A stretch of DNA of 64,000 bases from Streptococcus sanguinis (GCF_900475275.1 NZ_LS483364.1:992001-1056000); one strand, 5' to 3'. Counted from the stretch's first letter, positions 54,022-63,239 are shown. The notes: generated by a model from the sequence alone, not told the origin. Numbers and translations are program-made.

Positions 54022-54244
54022 GTAGCAAAATGTAAAATAGATGGAAATTTAAGTGACTTAAAAGATAAGATTGAATCAAAAAATTTTTAAATAAAATATT
54101 GTTTATACTCAATTATAAATAAAAATAGGCATAATTTAAGCATTTCTAATAATGATTTAGTGAAATTTATGAAAGGAAAAAAACTGCAAACTCTTACAAA
54201 ATATGATAAAATGAAACTAGTATATTTAGAAAAGGATACGACTT

Positions 54245-54850
54245 ATGAAATTTCTAGAACTCAATAAAAAGCGTCATGCGACCAAGCATTTCAATGACAA
54301 ACCTGTGGATCCAAAGGATGTTCGCACAGCCATTGAAATTGCAACGTTGGCACCCAGTGCCCACAATAGTCAGCCATGGAAGTTCGTTGTGGTGCGGGAG
54401 CGTAATCAGGCTCTAGCTGAGACAGCTTTCGGTGGTAATGTGGACCAGATTAAGGAAGCACCAGTAACCATTGCCCTCTTTACGGATACAGATTTGACCA
54501 AGCGAGCTCGTAAGATTGCGCGTGTGGCTGGAGTGAGAAATTTTTCTGACGAGCAGCTCCAATTCTATATGCAGAATCTGCCAGCTGAGTTTGCTCGCTA
54601 TAGTGAACAGCAAAAGAGCGATTATTTATCTCTCAATGCTGGTCTGGTGGCTATGAATCTTGTTCTGGCTCTGACTGACCAAGGTATCGGCTCTAACATC
54701 ATCTTAGGCTTCGATAAATCTAAGGTTAATGAGGTTTTGGAAATTGATGAGCGTTTTCGTCCGGAACTCTTAATTACGGTTGGTTATACTAATGAAAAAC
54801 TAGAACCTAGTTATCGTTTGCCGGTTGATGAAATCATTGAGAAACGTTGA
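54245..54850 (+). CDS. nitroreductase family FMN oxidoreductase
   Basis: The 201-residue protein has KKRHATKHFNDKPV, LAPSAHNSQPWKFVVV and GLVAMNLVLALTDQGIGS, typical of FMN-binding nitroreductases that reduce nitro compounds or quinones with NAD(P)H. The substrate is unknown. It lies just upstream of pepV. Confidence 0.88.
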   Translation: MKFLELNKKRHATKHFNDKPVDPKDVRTAIEIATLAPSAHNSQPWKFVVVRERNQALAETAFGGNVDQIKEAPVTIALFTDTDLTKRARKIARVAGVRNFSDEQLQFYMQNLPAEFARYSEQQKSDYLSLNAGLVAMNLVLALTDQGIGSNIILGFDKSKVNEVLEIDERFRPELLITVGYTNEKLEPSYRLPVDEIIEKR

Positions 54851-54919
54851 TATAGTTATGTTTTTGATTTAATTCGTATGTACATTGATTTAAATCGAAT
54901 TAGAGATTGGGGTAAAATA

Positions 54920-56326
54920 ATGACAATTGATTTTAAAGCAGAAGTTGAAAAACGAAGAGAAGATCTCTTAGCTGACTTGTTCAGTCTTTTAGAAATCAAC
55001 TCAGAACGGGACGATTCCAAGGCAGACAAGGAACATCCTTTTGGACCTGGTCCTGTTCAAGCTCTGCATAAGTTTTTAGAAATTGCTGAACGAGATGGTT
55101 ATGAAACCAAGAATGTGGACAATTATGCTGGCCACTTTACTTTTGGTGAGGGTGAGGAAGAATTGGGAATCTTTGCCCACATGGATGTGGTTCCTGCTGG
55201 AAGTGGCTGGAATACAGATCCTTACAAGCCTGAAATTATTGATGATAAGCTTTATGCGCGTGGTTCGTCTGATGATAAAGGGCCAACCATGGCTTGTTAC
55301 TACGGTTTGAAAATCATCAAAGACTTGGGCTTGCCAGTATCTAAGCGTGTGCGCTTTGTGGTGGGGACAGACGAGGAATCCGGTTGGCAAGACATGGACT
55401 ATTATTTCAAGCATGTTGGTTTGCCTGAGCCAGACTTTGGTTTCTCACCAGATGCTGAGTTCCCAATCATTAACGGTGAAAAAGGGAATATCACAGAATA
55501 TCTCCACTTTGGTAACAGTAATGATGGTAGCTTTAAACTCAAGAGCTTCACTGGCGGACTTCGCGAGAATATGGTGCCAGAATCAGCGACAGCTATTTTT
55601 ACAGCAGCAGTTGATGCAGCGGAATTGGATGTCAAATTACAAGACTTTGCTGCTACGCACAAGGTTTCAGCTAGTCTGAAAGCAAGTGGCGACGCTCTTG
55701 AAGTGACAGTCATTGGGAAATCAGCTCATGGTTCTACACCGGAGGATGGTATCAACGGAGCAACCTATCTGGCTCTCTTCCTCAACCAATTTGACTTTGC
55801 AGGTGACGCCAAGGCTTATTTGGAAGTGGCAGCTCAAGTTCTGCACGAGGACTTTGCAGGTGAGAAGTTAGGAATTGCTTATACAGATGCTAAAATGGGT
55901 GCTCTCAGCGTGAATGCTGGTGTCTTCCATTTTGACAGCGCTAAGGCTGACAATACTATTGCTCTGAACATCCGTTACCCTCAAGGTACTGATCCGAAAA
56001 AGATTCAGACCGGTCTTGAAAAAGTTGCTGGTGTTGTGTCAGTAAGTCTGTCTGAGCATGGGCACACTCCGCACTATGTCCCAGCAGATGATGAATTGGT
56101 AGCAACACTTTTGAGTGTTTACGAAAAACAAACTGGTCTCAAAGGACATGAGCAAGTCATTGGTGGTGGAACCTTTGGCCGTCTTTTGAAGCGCGGTGTG
56201 GCTTTTGGTGCTATGTTCCCAGACTATGTCAACACCATGCACCAAGCCAACGAATTTACTGATGTAGAAGACCTTTTCCGTGCTGCGGCCATTTACGCGG
56301 AAGCTATCTACGAATTAATCAAATAA
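54920..56326 (+). CDS. pepV: dipeptidase PepV
   Basis: The 468-residue M20A metallopeptidase has FAHMDVVPAGSGW, YARGSSDDKGP, GTDEESGW and the C-terminal GGGTFGRLLKRGVAFGAMFPDYVNTMHQANEF. It hydrolyses dipeptides in the cytoplasm. ATG 54920 gives the standard length, and ggggtaaaata precedes it. Confidence 0.94.
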   Translation: MTIDFKAEVEKRREDLLADLFSLLEINSERDDSKADKEHPFGPGPVQALHKFLEIAERDGYETKNVDNYAGHFTFGEGEEELGIFAHMDVVPAGSGWNTDPYKPEIIDDKLYARGSSDDKGPTMACYYGLKIIKDLGLPVSKRVRFVVGTDEESGWQDMDYYFKHVGLPEPDFGFSPDAEFPIINGEKGNITEYLHFGNSNDGSFKLKSFTGGLRENMVPESATAIFTAAVDAAELDVKLQDFAATHKVSASLKASGDALEVTVIGKSAHGSTPEDGINGATYLALFLNQFDFAGDAKAYLEVAAQVLHEDFAGEKLGIAYTDAKMGALSVNAGVFHFDSAKADNTIALNIRYPQGTDPKKIQTGLEKVAGVVSVSLSEHGHTPHYVPADDELVATLLSVYEKQTGLKGHEQVIGGGTFGRLLKRGVAFGAMFPDYVNTMHQANEFTDVEDLFRAAAIYAEAIYELIK

Positions 56327-56333
56327 AAAAGAA

Positions 56334-56365
56334 AAACTCGTTTGGTCTTGCCAAATGAGTTTCTT
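56334..56365 (+). terminator. hairpin after pepV, probable terminator
   Basis: AAACTCGTTTGG / CCAAATGAGTTT around tcttg, one mismatch, followed by cttt. The T run is short, so some read-through to the UDG-like gene is possible. Confidence 0.65.
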
Positions 56366-56379
56366 TGCAAGGAGCTGCT

Positions 56380-56964
56380 ATGCATACATTAGAAGATATT
56401 ACTAAGGCCATCATGGCCGACCCAGAAAATAAGGAATTTACGGAGCAAGGGATCAAGCCGCTTTTTGCGGCACCAAAGAATGCACGGATTAACATTGTTG
56501 GTCAAGCGCCGGGGCTGAAAACTCAAGAGGCAGGGCTTTATTGGAAAGATAAGAGTGGTGACCGACTGAGAGAATGGCTGGGTGTTGATGAAGAGACTTT
56601 TTATCATTCTGGCTACTTTGCGGTTTTACCCATGGATTTTTATTTTCCGGGACATGGGAAGTCTGGAGATTTACCACCTCGTAAGGACTTTGCGGACAAA
56701 TGGCATCAGCCGATTTTAGAGCTTTTGCCAGATATTGAGCTGACCATTTTGATTGGTCAGTATGCACAGAAATACTATCTGCATCAAACAGGAAATATCA
56801 AGCTGACTGAGACGGTTCAGCATTATCAAGACTACCTGCCTGACTTTTTTCCTTTGGTACACCCATCGCCCCGCAACCAAATCTGGATGGCTAAAAATCC
56901 TTGGTTTGAGGCAGAAGTGGTTCCAGACTTACAAGCATTGGTACAAAAGATTATTCATCAATAA
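56380..56964 (+). CDS. uracil-DNA glycosylase family protein
   Basis: The 195-residue protein has the UDG-superfamily motif VGQAPGLKTQEAG (motif 1) and VHPSPRNQIW (motif 2, H-P-S-P-R-N), and a central LTILIGQYAQKYYL strand. It probably removes uracil or other damaged bases. ATG 56380 follows aaggag; an upstream TTG is possible but less likely. Confidence 0.85.
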   Translation: MHTLEDITKAIMADPENKEFTEQGIKPLFAAPKNARINIVGQAPGLKTQEAGLYWKDKSGDRLREWLGVDEETFYHSGYFAVLPMDFYFPGHGKSGDLPPRKDFADKWHQPILELLPDIELTILIGQYAQKYYLHQTGNIKLTETVQHYQDYLPDFFPLVHPSPRNQIWMAKNPWFEAEVVPDLQALVQKIIHQ

Positions 56965-56976
56965 AGGAAAAAAACT

Positions 56977-57465
56977 ATGGATGCTTATCAACAAGTAGCT
57001 AATAAGTTGCAAGAGTTGGGGATTACTTTTGATGTGGTAGAGCACCCACCTGCATTTACGACAGAGCAGGCAGATGGTTATATTGAAGGTATGGAAGGCG
57101 TTCGAACCAAGTCCATGTTCTTGACCAATAAGAAGAAAACTCAGTATTATCTTCTAATTATGGATGACAAGAAGAGTCTGGACATGGATTTGTTTAAAGA
57201 GCTGGTTTCAGCCAACCGCATTCGTATGGCTTCAGCGGATTCCCTCTATGAAAAAATGCAGTTGCCACCAGGAACGGTATCGCCTTTTGGTCTGCTTAAC
57301 AACGAGGAAAAGGACATTAAAGTTTATTTTGATAAGGACATTGTATCTGAGGATATCATGACTTTCCATCCCAATACCAATGAAAAGACTATCTTTATCT
57401 CTACAGAGGATTTGTTCAAGTTTCTGAAAGATTTGGGCTACTCTTACCAAGTGCTGGAGCTTTAG
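56977..57465 (+). CDS. ProXp/YbaK-type prolyl-tRNA editing protein
   Basis: The 162-residue protein has the YbaK fold: VVEHPPAFTTEQADGYIEGMEG, TKSMFLTNKKKTQYYLL, and PPGTVSPFGLLNNEEKDIKVYFD with the GTVSPFG motif. Such proteins deacylate misacylated Ala- or Cys-tRNA(Pro). It follows the UDG-like gene by 12 bases. Confidence 0.85.
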   Translation: MDAYQQVANKLQELGITFDVVEHPPAFTTEQADGYIEGMEGVRTKSMFLTNKKKTQYYLLIMDDKKSLDMDLFKELVSANRIRMASADSLYEKMQLPPGTVSPFGLLNNEEKDIKVYFDKDIVSEDIMTFHPNTNEKTIFISTEDLFKFLKDLGYSYQVLEL

Positions 57466-57467
57466 TA

Positions 57468-57690
57468 AGCTGTTTTGCTGAGATAGAGGAGCGTTATCCA
57501 GCTTCTCTCTCAGGTGGTCAAACCTAGCGGATTGGGAACACTCGTTTGCTAGCGTCTTGTCCCTCTATCCTGAACTTGGATGAAGGACGTATCCAGCAAC
57601 TTGTTTCCTCTCAGGAGATTCTCCAGTAGCCGGCTGATAATTTTGTCAAAGTTCAGTTTGATTTTCTGAAGTAGCTGGCTGATTTTTTGA
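57468..57690 (+). pseudogene. degenerate osmoprotectant ABC ATPase relic (OpuCA/ChoV type)
   Basis: In one frame the DNA reads ERYPASLSGGQT, stop, RIGNTRLLASCPSILNLDEG (ABC signature and Walker B). It then jumps, with the intervening domain missing, to RIQQLVSSQEILQ, stop, PADNFVKVQF, which resembles the typical OpuCA-family end EEILKNPADDFV. Two stops and an internal deletion show it is dead. A 14-base repeat, AGTAGCYGGCTGAT, occurs at 57625 and 57670. Confidence 0.65.
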
Positions 57691-57738
57691 TAAGTCTAAG
57701 CTTAGAATGCTAAACTTTGTAGAAAGCGAGGTGATTCT

Positions 57739-58701
57739 ATGGAAACGATGAAAGCTATAGTCATTTACGAAGCGGGTGGTCCAGAAAAGCTTCTGCTGGA
57801 AGAAAGACCGATTCCAGAACTTCAAGAAGGCTGGACATTGGTCAAGGTCAGAGGGTTTGGGATTAACCGCTCGGAGATTTTTACTCGTGAGGGTTTATCG
57901 CCTAGTGTCACCTTCCCTCGGATTTTAGGCATTGAGTGTGTTGGCCAAGTTGCCGAGACGACTCGAGCAGACTTAGAGGTCGGCCAGAAAGTGGTTTCCA
58001 TTATGGGTAAAATGGGGCGAGCTTTTGACGGTTCTTATGCTGAGTATGTCCTCTTGCCGAACGACCAAATTTATACAGTTGAGACCAATCTGACCTGGAC
58101 TGAGCTGGCAGCAGTGCCAGAGACCTATTATACTGCTCTAGGCTCTATGAAAAATCTGCGCATTGAGCCTAATAACAAGATTTTGGTTCGGGCTGCCACT
58201 AGCGGTGTCGGTTTGGCCTTTGCTCGTCTGGTCAAGGCACAGTTTCCAGACACACATATCGTGGGCTCGGTCAATAGCGGTTCCAAACAGTTTCTACTCA
58301 AGCACCAAGCCTACGACGATATCATTATAGACCAGGATGGCCGACTGGAAACAGAGGAGAAGTTTGATAAAATCCTGGAGTTGGTCGGTCCAGCAACTGT
58401 CAAGGATTCTTTTGACCATATCGCAGAGGGCGGGATTATCTGTGTGACCGGCCTCTTAGGTGGGCAATGGGAACTGGCAGGTTTCAATCCAATTGAGGAA
58501 ATTAAAAATAACAGTTTTCTGACAAGTTTTCACTCAGCTCATGTGAGCCAAGATTTGATGGATGAATTATTTGACTATATTGACCGCTATCAGGTCAATG
58601 TTACACCAAGGCGTGTCTTTTCCCTAGAGCAAGTGCCCAAAGCTCATGCATTTATCGAAGGGACGGCAGGTTTTGGAAAAATCGTGATTATGAATGAATA
58701 G
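57739..58701 (+). CDS. MDR-type zinc-independent dehydrogenase/quinone oxidoreductase
   Basis: The 320-residue medium-chain reductase has the GroES-like start MKAIVIYEAGGPEKLLLEE, GFGINRSEIFTREG and an NADP-binding domain (RAATSGVGLAFARLVKAQF). Zinc-ligand cysteines of alcohol dehydrogenases are absent, so a quinone- or enoyl-reductase activity is more likely. ATG 57739 follows aagcgagg. The rhodanese gene overlaps its end. Confidence 0.88.
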   Translation: METMKAIVIYEAGGPEKLLLEERPIPELQEGWTLVKVRGFGINRSEIFTREGLSPSVTFPRILGIECVGQVAETTRADLEVGQKVVSIMGKMGRAFDGSYAEYVLLPNDQIYTVETNLTWTELAAVPETYYTALGSMKNLRIEPNNKILVRAATSGVGLAFARLVKAQFPDTHIVGSVNSGSKQFLLKHQAYDDIIIDQDGRLETEEKFDKILELVGPATVKDSFDHIAEGGIICVTGLLGGQWELAGFNPIEEIKNNSFLTSFHSAHVSQDLMDELFDYIDRYQVNVTPRRVFSLEQVPKAHAFIEGTAGFGKIVIMNE

Positions 58702-58711
58702 GAGAAAAATG

Positions 58712-59008
58712 ATGCAAAAAATTAGTGCGAAAGATTTATATGACAAATTACAGGCAGAAGAACTGCGGTTGATTGACGTTCGCGAGGTGGATGAATTTAC
58801 TGCTGGACATATCTCTGGGGCTCAGAATCTGCCTCTCAGCACCTTGCCTGAAAATTATGGAAAACTAGATAAACAAATCCCCTACCATATCATCTGTCAA
58901 AAAGGCGGACGCTCAGCGCGTGCCTGCGAATTTTTGGAAGCTAAGGGTTACCAAGTAACTAATGTCGAAGGAGGAGTCGAAGCTTTTCCTGCTAAATTGA
59001 CGATATGA
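58712..59008 (+). CDS. rhodanese-domain protein
   Basis: The protein is a single rhodanese domain of about 98 residues with LIDVREVDEFTAGHISGAQNLPL and the active-site Cys loop ICQKGGRSARA. It may carry persulfide sulfur. ATG 58709 or 58712 follows taggag. It is probably co-transcribed with the MDR gene. Confidence 0.88.
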   Translation: MQKISAKDLYDKLQAEELRLIDVREVDEFTAGHISGAQNLPLSTLPENYGKLDKQIPYHIICQKGGRSARACEFLEAKGYQVTNVEGGVEAFPAKLTI

Positions 59009-59030
59009 CAAGCGATTAAGAAGAGCAAAT

Positions 59031-59063
59031 GCCGGAATAGATTGAATTTCCGGCCCTTTTTTT
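59031..59063 (+). terminator. intrinsic terminator
   Basis: GCCGGAA / TTCCGGC stem with a T run. Confidence 0.85.
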
Positions 59064-59106
59064 GTATACTATAGTAGTATAATAATTTATAGATAGGAGA
59101 TATTTT

Positions 59107-60144
59107 ATGTCAAAACAAGATTGGCTTGAATATTTTGAGGCCGTTAATGGACGCTCGGCTACAGAGGAGGAAATTGCCCAAGCATTGGCTGCCGGGGAAT
59201 TTGTTGAAGCTGAACAGGTAAGTGCGGAGCAAGCCTCTAGTGAAGCTAGTCCGGCTTCATCAAGCTTTGAACAGCCGCAAAACTTCCAACAGCCTTTTGC
59301 TCAGCAGGCTTCTCAACAATATCAAGAAGTTCCTCAGCAACAAGCAAATCCAAATCAATTTGCAAATCAGGGACAAGCTTATCAGCAACAAGGATTTCAG
59401 CAAGCAAGTCCCTTTGCTGGACAGCCTCAGTCTTCTGGTCCGCAAGCTTATCAGAACAACCAGCAGCAAGGACAGTTCAATTCACAAATACCTCAACAAG
59501 GACCACAGGCTTATTACAGTCAGCAACCTCCTCAGCCCAGCGAGTTTTCTAAAACAATGAAAGGTTTCTGGGCTTGGCTCGTTTCAGCTTGGAAATCACC
59601 GACATCTGAAGTTGAGAGCAGCAAGGTGAATGGTTACCTTTCTCTAGGTTTGATAGCGTTCTTTTTTGCTATTGTTGCAAACTACAATATTTTCAGTACC
59701 ATTGGTATCATGAGTTTTGGTATGTATAATGGACCGACTTTTAATTTCAAAGTCTTCTTTGTTTCTCTGATAGCAGCGGCTCTCTTCCTTTTCTCTATTA
59801 TATTAGGTGGTTTTGTTGTGAAGCGTTTGGTCTACCAAGATAGAAGTTTTACCTTTAATAAGGCTTTTGATTGGTATGGCCGACTGTATGCTATTGTTCT
59901 TCCATTTATTGCTGTTTCTGCTCTGTTTGCTCTGTTGGGTGTTATTCATTTATCTCTGTTCTTCACATGGATTGGACTCTTGTTGATTGGAGTTGGAGCT
60001 ACCTTTGCTTTGATTTATTCCAAGACAAACAACTCTATGGATCCTTTTTATAAATATCTATTGGCCATTATTATCAATGGTGTGATTACAATTATCTTCT
60101 CTTTCATCGCTTTTTCTCTACTAGCTAGTATCATAATGATGTAA
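59107..60144 (+). CDS. Gln-rich membrane protein with GRxxT N-terminal module
   Basis: The 345-residue protein has three parts. Residues 4-31 are a short module (WLEYFEAVNGRSATEEEIAQALAAGEF) like the repeats in the next protein. Residues about 45-150 are a Gln/Ala/Pro/Ser-rich disordered linker. The C-terminal half has about five transmembrane segments of Yip1/DUF6574-like appearance. The family name is tentative and the function unknown. It lies 16 bases before the TcaA-like gene. Confidence 0.65.
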   Translation: MSKQDWLEYFEAVNGRSATEEEIAQALAAGEFVEAEQVSAEQASSEASPASSSFEQPQNFQQPFAQQASQQYQEVPQQQANPNQFANQGQAYQQQGFQQASPFAGQPQSSGPQAYQNNQQQGQFNSQIPQQGPQAYYSQQPPQPSEFSKTMKGFWAWLVSAWKSPTSEVESSKVNGYLSLGLIAFFFAIVANYNIFSTIGIMSFGMYNGPTFNFKVFFVSLIAAALFLFSIILGGFVVKRLVYQDRSFTFNKAFDWYGRLYAIVLPFIAVSALFALLGVIHLSLFFTWIGLLLIGVGATFALIYSKTNNSMDPFYKYLLAIIINGVITIIFSFIAFSLLASIIMM

Positions 60145-60160
60145 TAATTGGAGGAGATTT

Positions 60161-61891
60161 ATGGCAACAAAAGAAAAATGGGTTGATCTCTTTGAAAAAG
60201 TAATTGGTCGAAAACCAACTGCAAGTGAGTTCCAAGCCGGCAAACAATCTAACTTTGATCCAAAAAAGATTAAGGAGATTGCAGGCGAAGCAGGGGAAGC
60301 AACCACAGATACTTCGTCAGTAGAAAATACTACTGATGAAGCTTCTGATAATCAAGATATTGTTCAGGAGACACCTTCTGAAGATTCTGTCACAGAAGAA
60401 TCGATTCAATCATCTTTCCAAGATGAGAAGCAAGGCGCATTTGAATCTAGCCAATATGAAGAACTTCGTAAGAATTGGCTGCAAGCTTTTGAAAATAATA
60501 TTGGTCGAAAACCTACCAAAGAAGAATTTGCAGAAGCTAAGAGTCAAGGATTCTCTAACTTGCCTATTCGGTCTGAATTGCTCGACTCACAATTACCACA
60601 GAAACCGGTAAAAAAGGCTAAAAAGAGAATATCAAAGAAGCAAGCAATCATGATTGGGGCTCCAACCGTTTTAGTTGCCGCTTTGATTGGAGCTTTCTTC
60701 TATCTAAACTCTATAACTGGAGTTAAAGTGGTCACAGACCATTTTGCCAAAGCGGTCTCTAGTAAAGACTTTGATGAAGTGGCAAGTCTTCTATCTACTC
60801 AATCCGATAAGTGGACGCGTGCTGAAGCAAGAGCTTTAGTTGAGCACCTAGAGAGCCAGGAGATTAATCTCGAAACTGAGCTAGATAACATTGTTGAGTC
60901 AAATGGCAAATCTGCTTATATCGATGACAACAATAATAAGATTTTAGGTGTTACTGAAAAGAGTAAGAAATTTGGTATTTTCCAGGAATATCAAATGGTT
61001 TCCTATCCAGTCAAAGTTAAAGTCAATACAAATTTAGATAATGCTACCATTAAACCTGGTGAGAAAAAAACTATTACTCTTAAGAAAAATACAGACACTG
61101 AATTGGGTGAATATCACTTTATCAAACAAGACTTTACACTCAAAGGTAAGACAGATGTTGGAGATGTAGAGAGTAAGGTTCAGCTTGATTTAGCTACGGC
61201 TAAAGATAATGAAATCAAACTGGATCTCAAGTCTGAAAAGAAACAGCTAAAAATTACGATGCCTTCTGAAACTTCAAAAGCAACAGATATTAAAATCGTT
61301 GTTAATGGTAAAGAAAGTGGTAGCAGTTTGACTCCTGAGTTGCAGCTTGTTCCTTATCAAGAGCTTGAAATTTATGCCAAGTTTACTTTCTCTGATACTA
61401 CCTTTACTACCAATAAAGAGACAGTGATTGTGGAAGATGATACCACGAATGTGAAATTATCTCTTCCTAAGGAAGTGCTTTCTAAGATTAGAGAAAAGAA
61501 CGAAGAAGCGAAAAAGGTTGAGGCTCAAAAGGCAAAAGTCTCTACTTTCCTTAATGACTACCGCAGTGCTGTTTTCAGCTCTGTTTCTAACAGAAGCAAC
61601 AACTATTCTCAATACTACGATACCTCTAGTGCAGTATATCGAGAAATGGTTGAGTGGACCACTGGTGGTGGTGTTAAGAAAGCAAAAATTAACTATTATG
61701 AGCCAGGAGCTTTGGATATCCGCGAAATCAAGGAAGAAAATGGTTCCTATATCGTGACAACATATGAGGACTATACAGTCCACTATGTCGATAACACTCC
61801 AAATAGTGTAAATCGTAAAAATAAGACTTACTACTTGAAGCCTAGTGGGGATTCTTTTGTAATCTATAATCTTGAAGTTTCAGAAGGTTGA
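60161..61891 (+). CDS. TcaA-like membrane protein with two GRKPT modules
   Basis: The 576-residue protein carries two copies of a module W-x3-FE-x3-GRKPT-x2-EF (residues 7-32 and 106-131), then a basic stretch, one transmembrane helix (about 162-184), and a large extracellular part. The extracellular part resembles the TcaA domains (FAKAVSSKDFDEVASLL, beta-rich middle, NTF2-like end). The zinc ribbon usual at the N-terminus of TcaA proteins is absent; the GRKPT modules stand in its place. TcaA affects glycopeptide response and wall stress in staphylococci; the role here is unknown. Confidence 0.7.
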   Translation: MATKEKWVDLFEKVIGRKPTASEFQAGKQSNFDPKKIKEIAGEAGEATTDTSSVENTTDEASDNQDIVQETPSEDSVTEESIQSSFQDEKQGAFESSQYEELRKNWLQAFENNIGRKPTKEEFAEAKSQGFSNLPIRSELLDSQLPQKPVKKAKKRISKKQAIMIGAPTVLVAALIGAFFYLNSITGVKVVTDHFAKAVSSKDFDEVASLLSTQSDKWTRAEARALVEHLESQEINLETELDNIVESNGKSAYIDDNNNKILGVTEKSKKFGIFQEYQMVSYPVKVKVNTNLDNATIKPGEKKTITLKKNTDTELGEYHFIKQDFTLKGKTDVGDVESKVQLDLATAKDNEIKLDLKSEKKQLKITMPSETSKATDIKIVVNGKESGSSLTPELQLVPYQELEIYAKFTFSDTTFTTNKETVIVEDDTTNVKLSLPKEVLSKIREKNEEAKKVEAQKAKVSTFLNDYRSAVFSSVSNRSNNYSQYYDTSSAVYREMVEWTTGGGVKKAKINYYEPGALDIREIKEENGSYIVTTYEDYTVHYVDNTPNSVNRKNKTYYLKPSGDSFVIYNLEVSEG

Positions 61892-61895
61892 TATT

Positions 61896-62690
61896 ATGAC
61901 AATGAAATACAGTAAACTAATTTTTCTTGCAGCATCTGTTCTTGTTCTAGGCGCGTGTTCGTCTGGTAAAGACACTACTGGAGATAGCTCTGATAAACAA
62001 GCGGCTAGCTCAACTAGTACAGTTAAGAAACAAGATGCTGAAAAAGATAAAAAGTCTAGCCAAGATACGACAACATCTTCAGATAGTGCTGATACTAAAA
62101 AGGAGCAAAATCACGAGGCCAAAACTCTTGATCAAAATGTTTCTTATAACGGCAGCTACTACAGTGTCAAAGGGAAATATGATGAGATTCTCGTTGTCAA
62201 CAAACACTACCCTTTGTCAGCTTCCTATAATCCAGGTGAGAATGCGACTGCTAAAGCAGAATTGCTCAAACTGATTGCAGACATGCAGGCACAAGGCTAT
62301 GCTATCAGCGACCAATACAGTGGCTTTCGCAGCTATGATACTCAGACAGAACTCTATCAAAACTATGTCAATCAGGATGGTAAGGCAGCTGCAGACCGCT
62401 ATTCAGCTCGACCAGGCTACAGTGAGCACCAGACCGGCTTAGCTTTTGACTTGATTGATAAGAGTGGTAACCTCGTACAAGAAGCTGGAGCAAGTCAGTG
62501 GCTTCTAGAGAACGCCTATAAGTACGGTTTTATCGTTCGCTATCTAGAGGGTAAGGAAGGTTCAACTGGCTATATGCCTGAAAGTTGGCATCTGCGCTAT
62601 ATTGGTCAAGAAGCCAAGGAAATTGCTCAATCAGGCAAATCTTTAGAAGAATATTTCGGCATTACCGGTGGAGGCTATGAAGATCAGTAG
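61896..62690 (+). CDS. ldcB: M15 D,D/L,D-carboxypeptidase lipoprotein (DacB/LdcB)
   Basis: The 264-residue lipoprotein (lipobox VLGAC) has a Ser/Lys/Asp-rich linker and a VanY-type M15 domain with zinc-site motifs YSEHQTGLAFDL and PESWHLRYIG, plus SGFRSYDTQTELY. It trims peptidoglycan stem peptides; in pneumococcus DacB/LdcB removes D-Ala from tetrapeptides. ATG 61896 lies downstream of agaagg. It follows the TcaA-like gene by four bases. Confidence 0.88.
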   Translation: MTMKYSKLIFLAASVLVLGACSSGKDTTGDSSDKQAASSTSTVKKQDAEKDKKSSQDTTTSSDSADTKKEQNHEAKTLDQNVSYNGSYYSVKGKYDEILVVNKHYPLSASYNPGENATAKAELLKLIADMQAQGYAISDQYSGFRSYDTQTELYQNYVNQDGKAAADRYSARPGYSEHQTGLAFDLIDKSGNLVQEAGASQWLLENAYKYGFIVRYLEGKEGSTGYMPESWHLRYIGQEAKEIAQSGKSLEEYFGITGGGYEDQ

Positions 62691-62719
62691 TCACATCATC
62701 CATTAGAAGGAGGAAGAAA

Positions 62720-63010
62720 ATGAAATTTTTTGTTACCAATCCCAATAATGATTTTGCAGAAACACCTGTTCAAGAAGAAGGCAGAATCATCCATCATCTG
62801 CATCTTGCTAAAGGAAAAGAAGTACCAGAGCACAGTGCTGATGCACTAGTAACAGTTGTTTGTTTGTCGGGAGATGTAAGCTTTTCTGCTGGAGAACAAA
62901 CTGTGCGGCTAGTGGCAGGTTCCTTTTTGACGATGGAGCCCAATGAGCCACACAGCTTGGTCGGAGAGGAAGATAGCCACCTCTTGGTTATCAAACAACT
63001 CAAATATTAA
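62720..63010 (+). CDS. small cupin-domain protein
   Basis: The 96-residue single cupin has GRIIHHLHLAKGKEVPEHSADALVTVVCLSGDVSF and GSFLTMEPNEPHSLV with metal-ligand histidines. The ligand is unknown. It follows gaaggagg and ends at a strong terminator. Confidence 0.8.
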   Translation: MKFFVTNPNNDFAETPVQEEGRIIHHLHLAKGKEVPEHSADALVTVVCLSGDVSFSAGEQTVRLVAGSFLTMEPNEPHSLVGEEDSHLLVIKQLKY

Positions 63011-63018
63011 TAAATTCA

Positions 63019-63057
63019 AAATACTAGAAGCTGGAATAAATGCTTCTAGTATTTTTT
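63019..63057 (+). terminator. intrinsic terminator after the cupin gene
   Basis: ATACTAGAAGC / GCTTCTAGTAT perfect 11-bp stem followed by six T's. Confidence 0.9.
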
Positions 63058-63132
63058 ACTACTTTTTAAGAACTATTCATTTCTGTAAATAAAAACCCAT
63101 AAGGAAGGGATTCATAAACAGATTCTTTGATT

Positions 63133-63198
63133 CTTAAAACAAACTTAAGATAAGCTTAAAAAAGGCTTAAGATAAGCTTAAAATAAACTTAAATAAAA
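63133..63198 (+). repeat. six tandem 11-bp repeats, CiaR-box type
   Basis: Six consecutive units begin CTTAAx at exactly 11-base spacing (63133, 63144, 63155, 63166, 63177, 63188); the best-conserved unit is CTTAAGATAAG (twice). On the minus strand this gives TTTAAG/CTTAAG-N5 direct repeats, the form of the CiaR consensus TTTAAG-N5-TTTAAG. One helical turn per unit suggests cooperative binding of an OmpR-family regulator. No consensus -10 stands ten bases after either end. Confidence 0.65.
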
Positions 63199-63239
63199 AA
63201 TCGAAATGAGAGGGTGAGAAGCTTTTATAAATAAATAAC

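Noticed and set aside
63133..63198. CRISPR array
   Set aside because: Units are only 11 bases with no spacers and no cas genes; regulator-binding repeats fit better.
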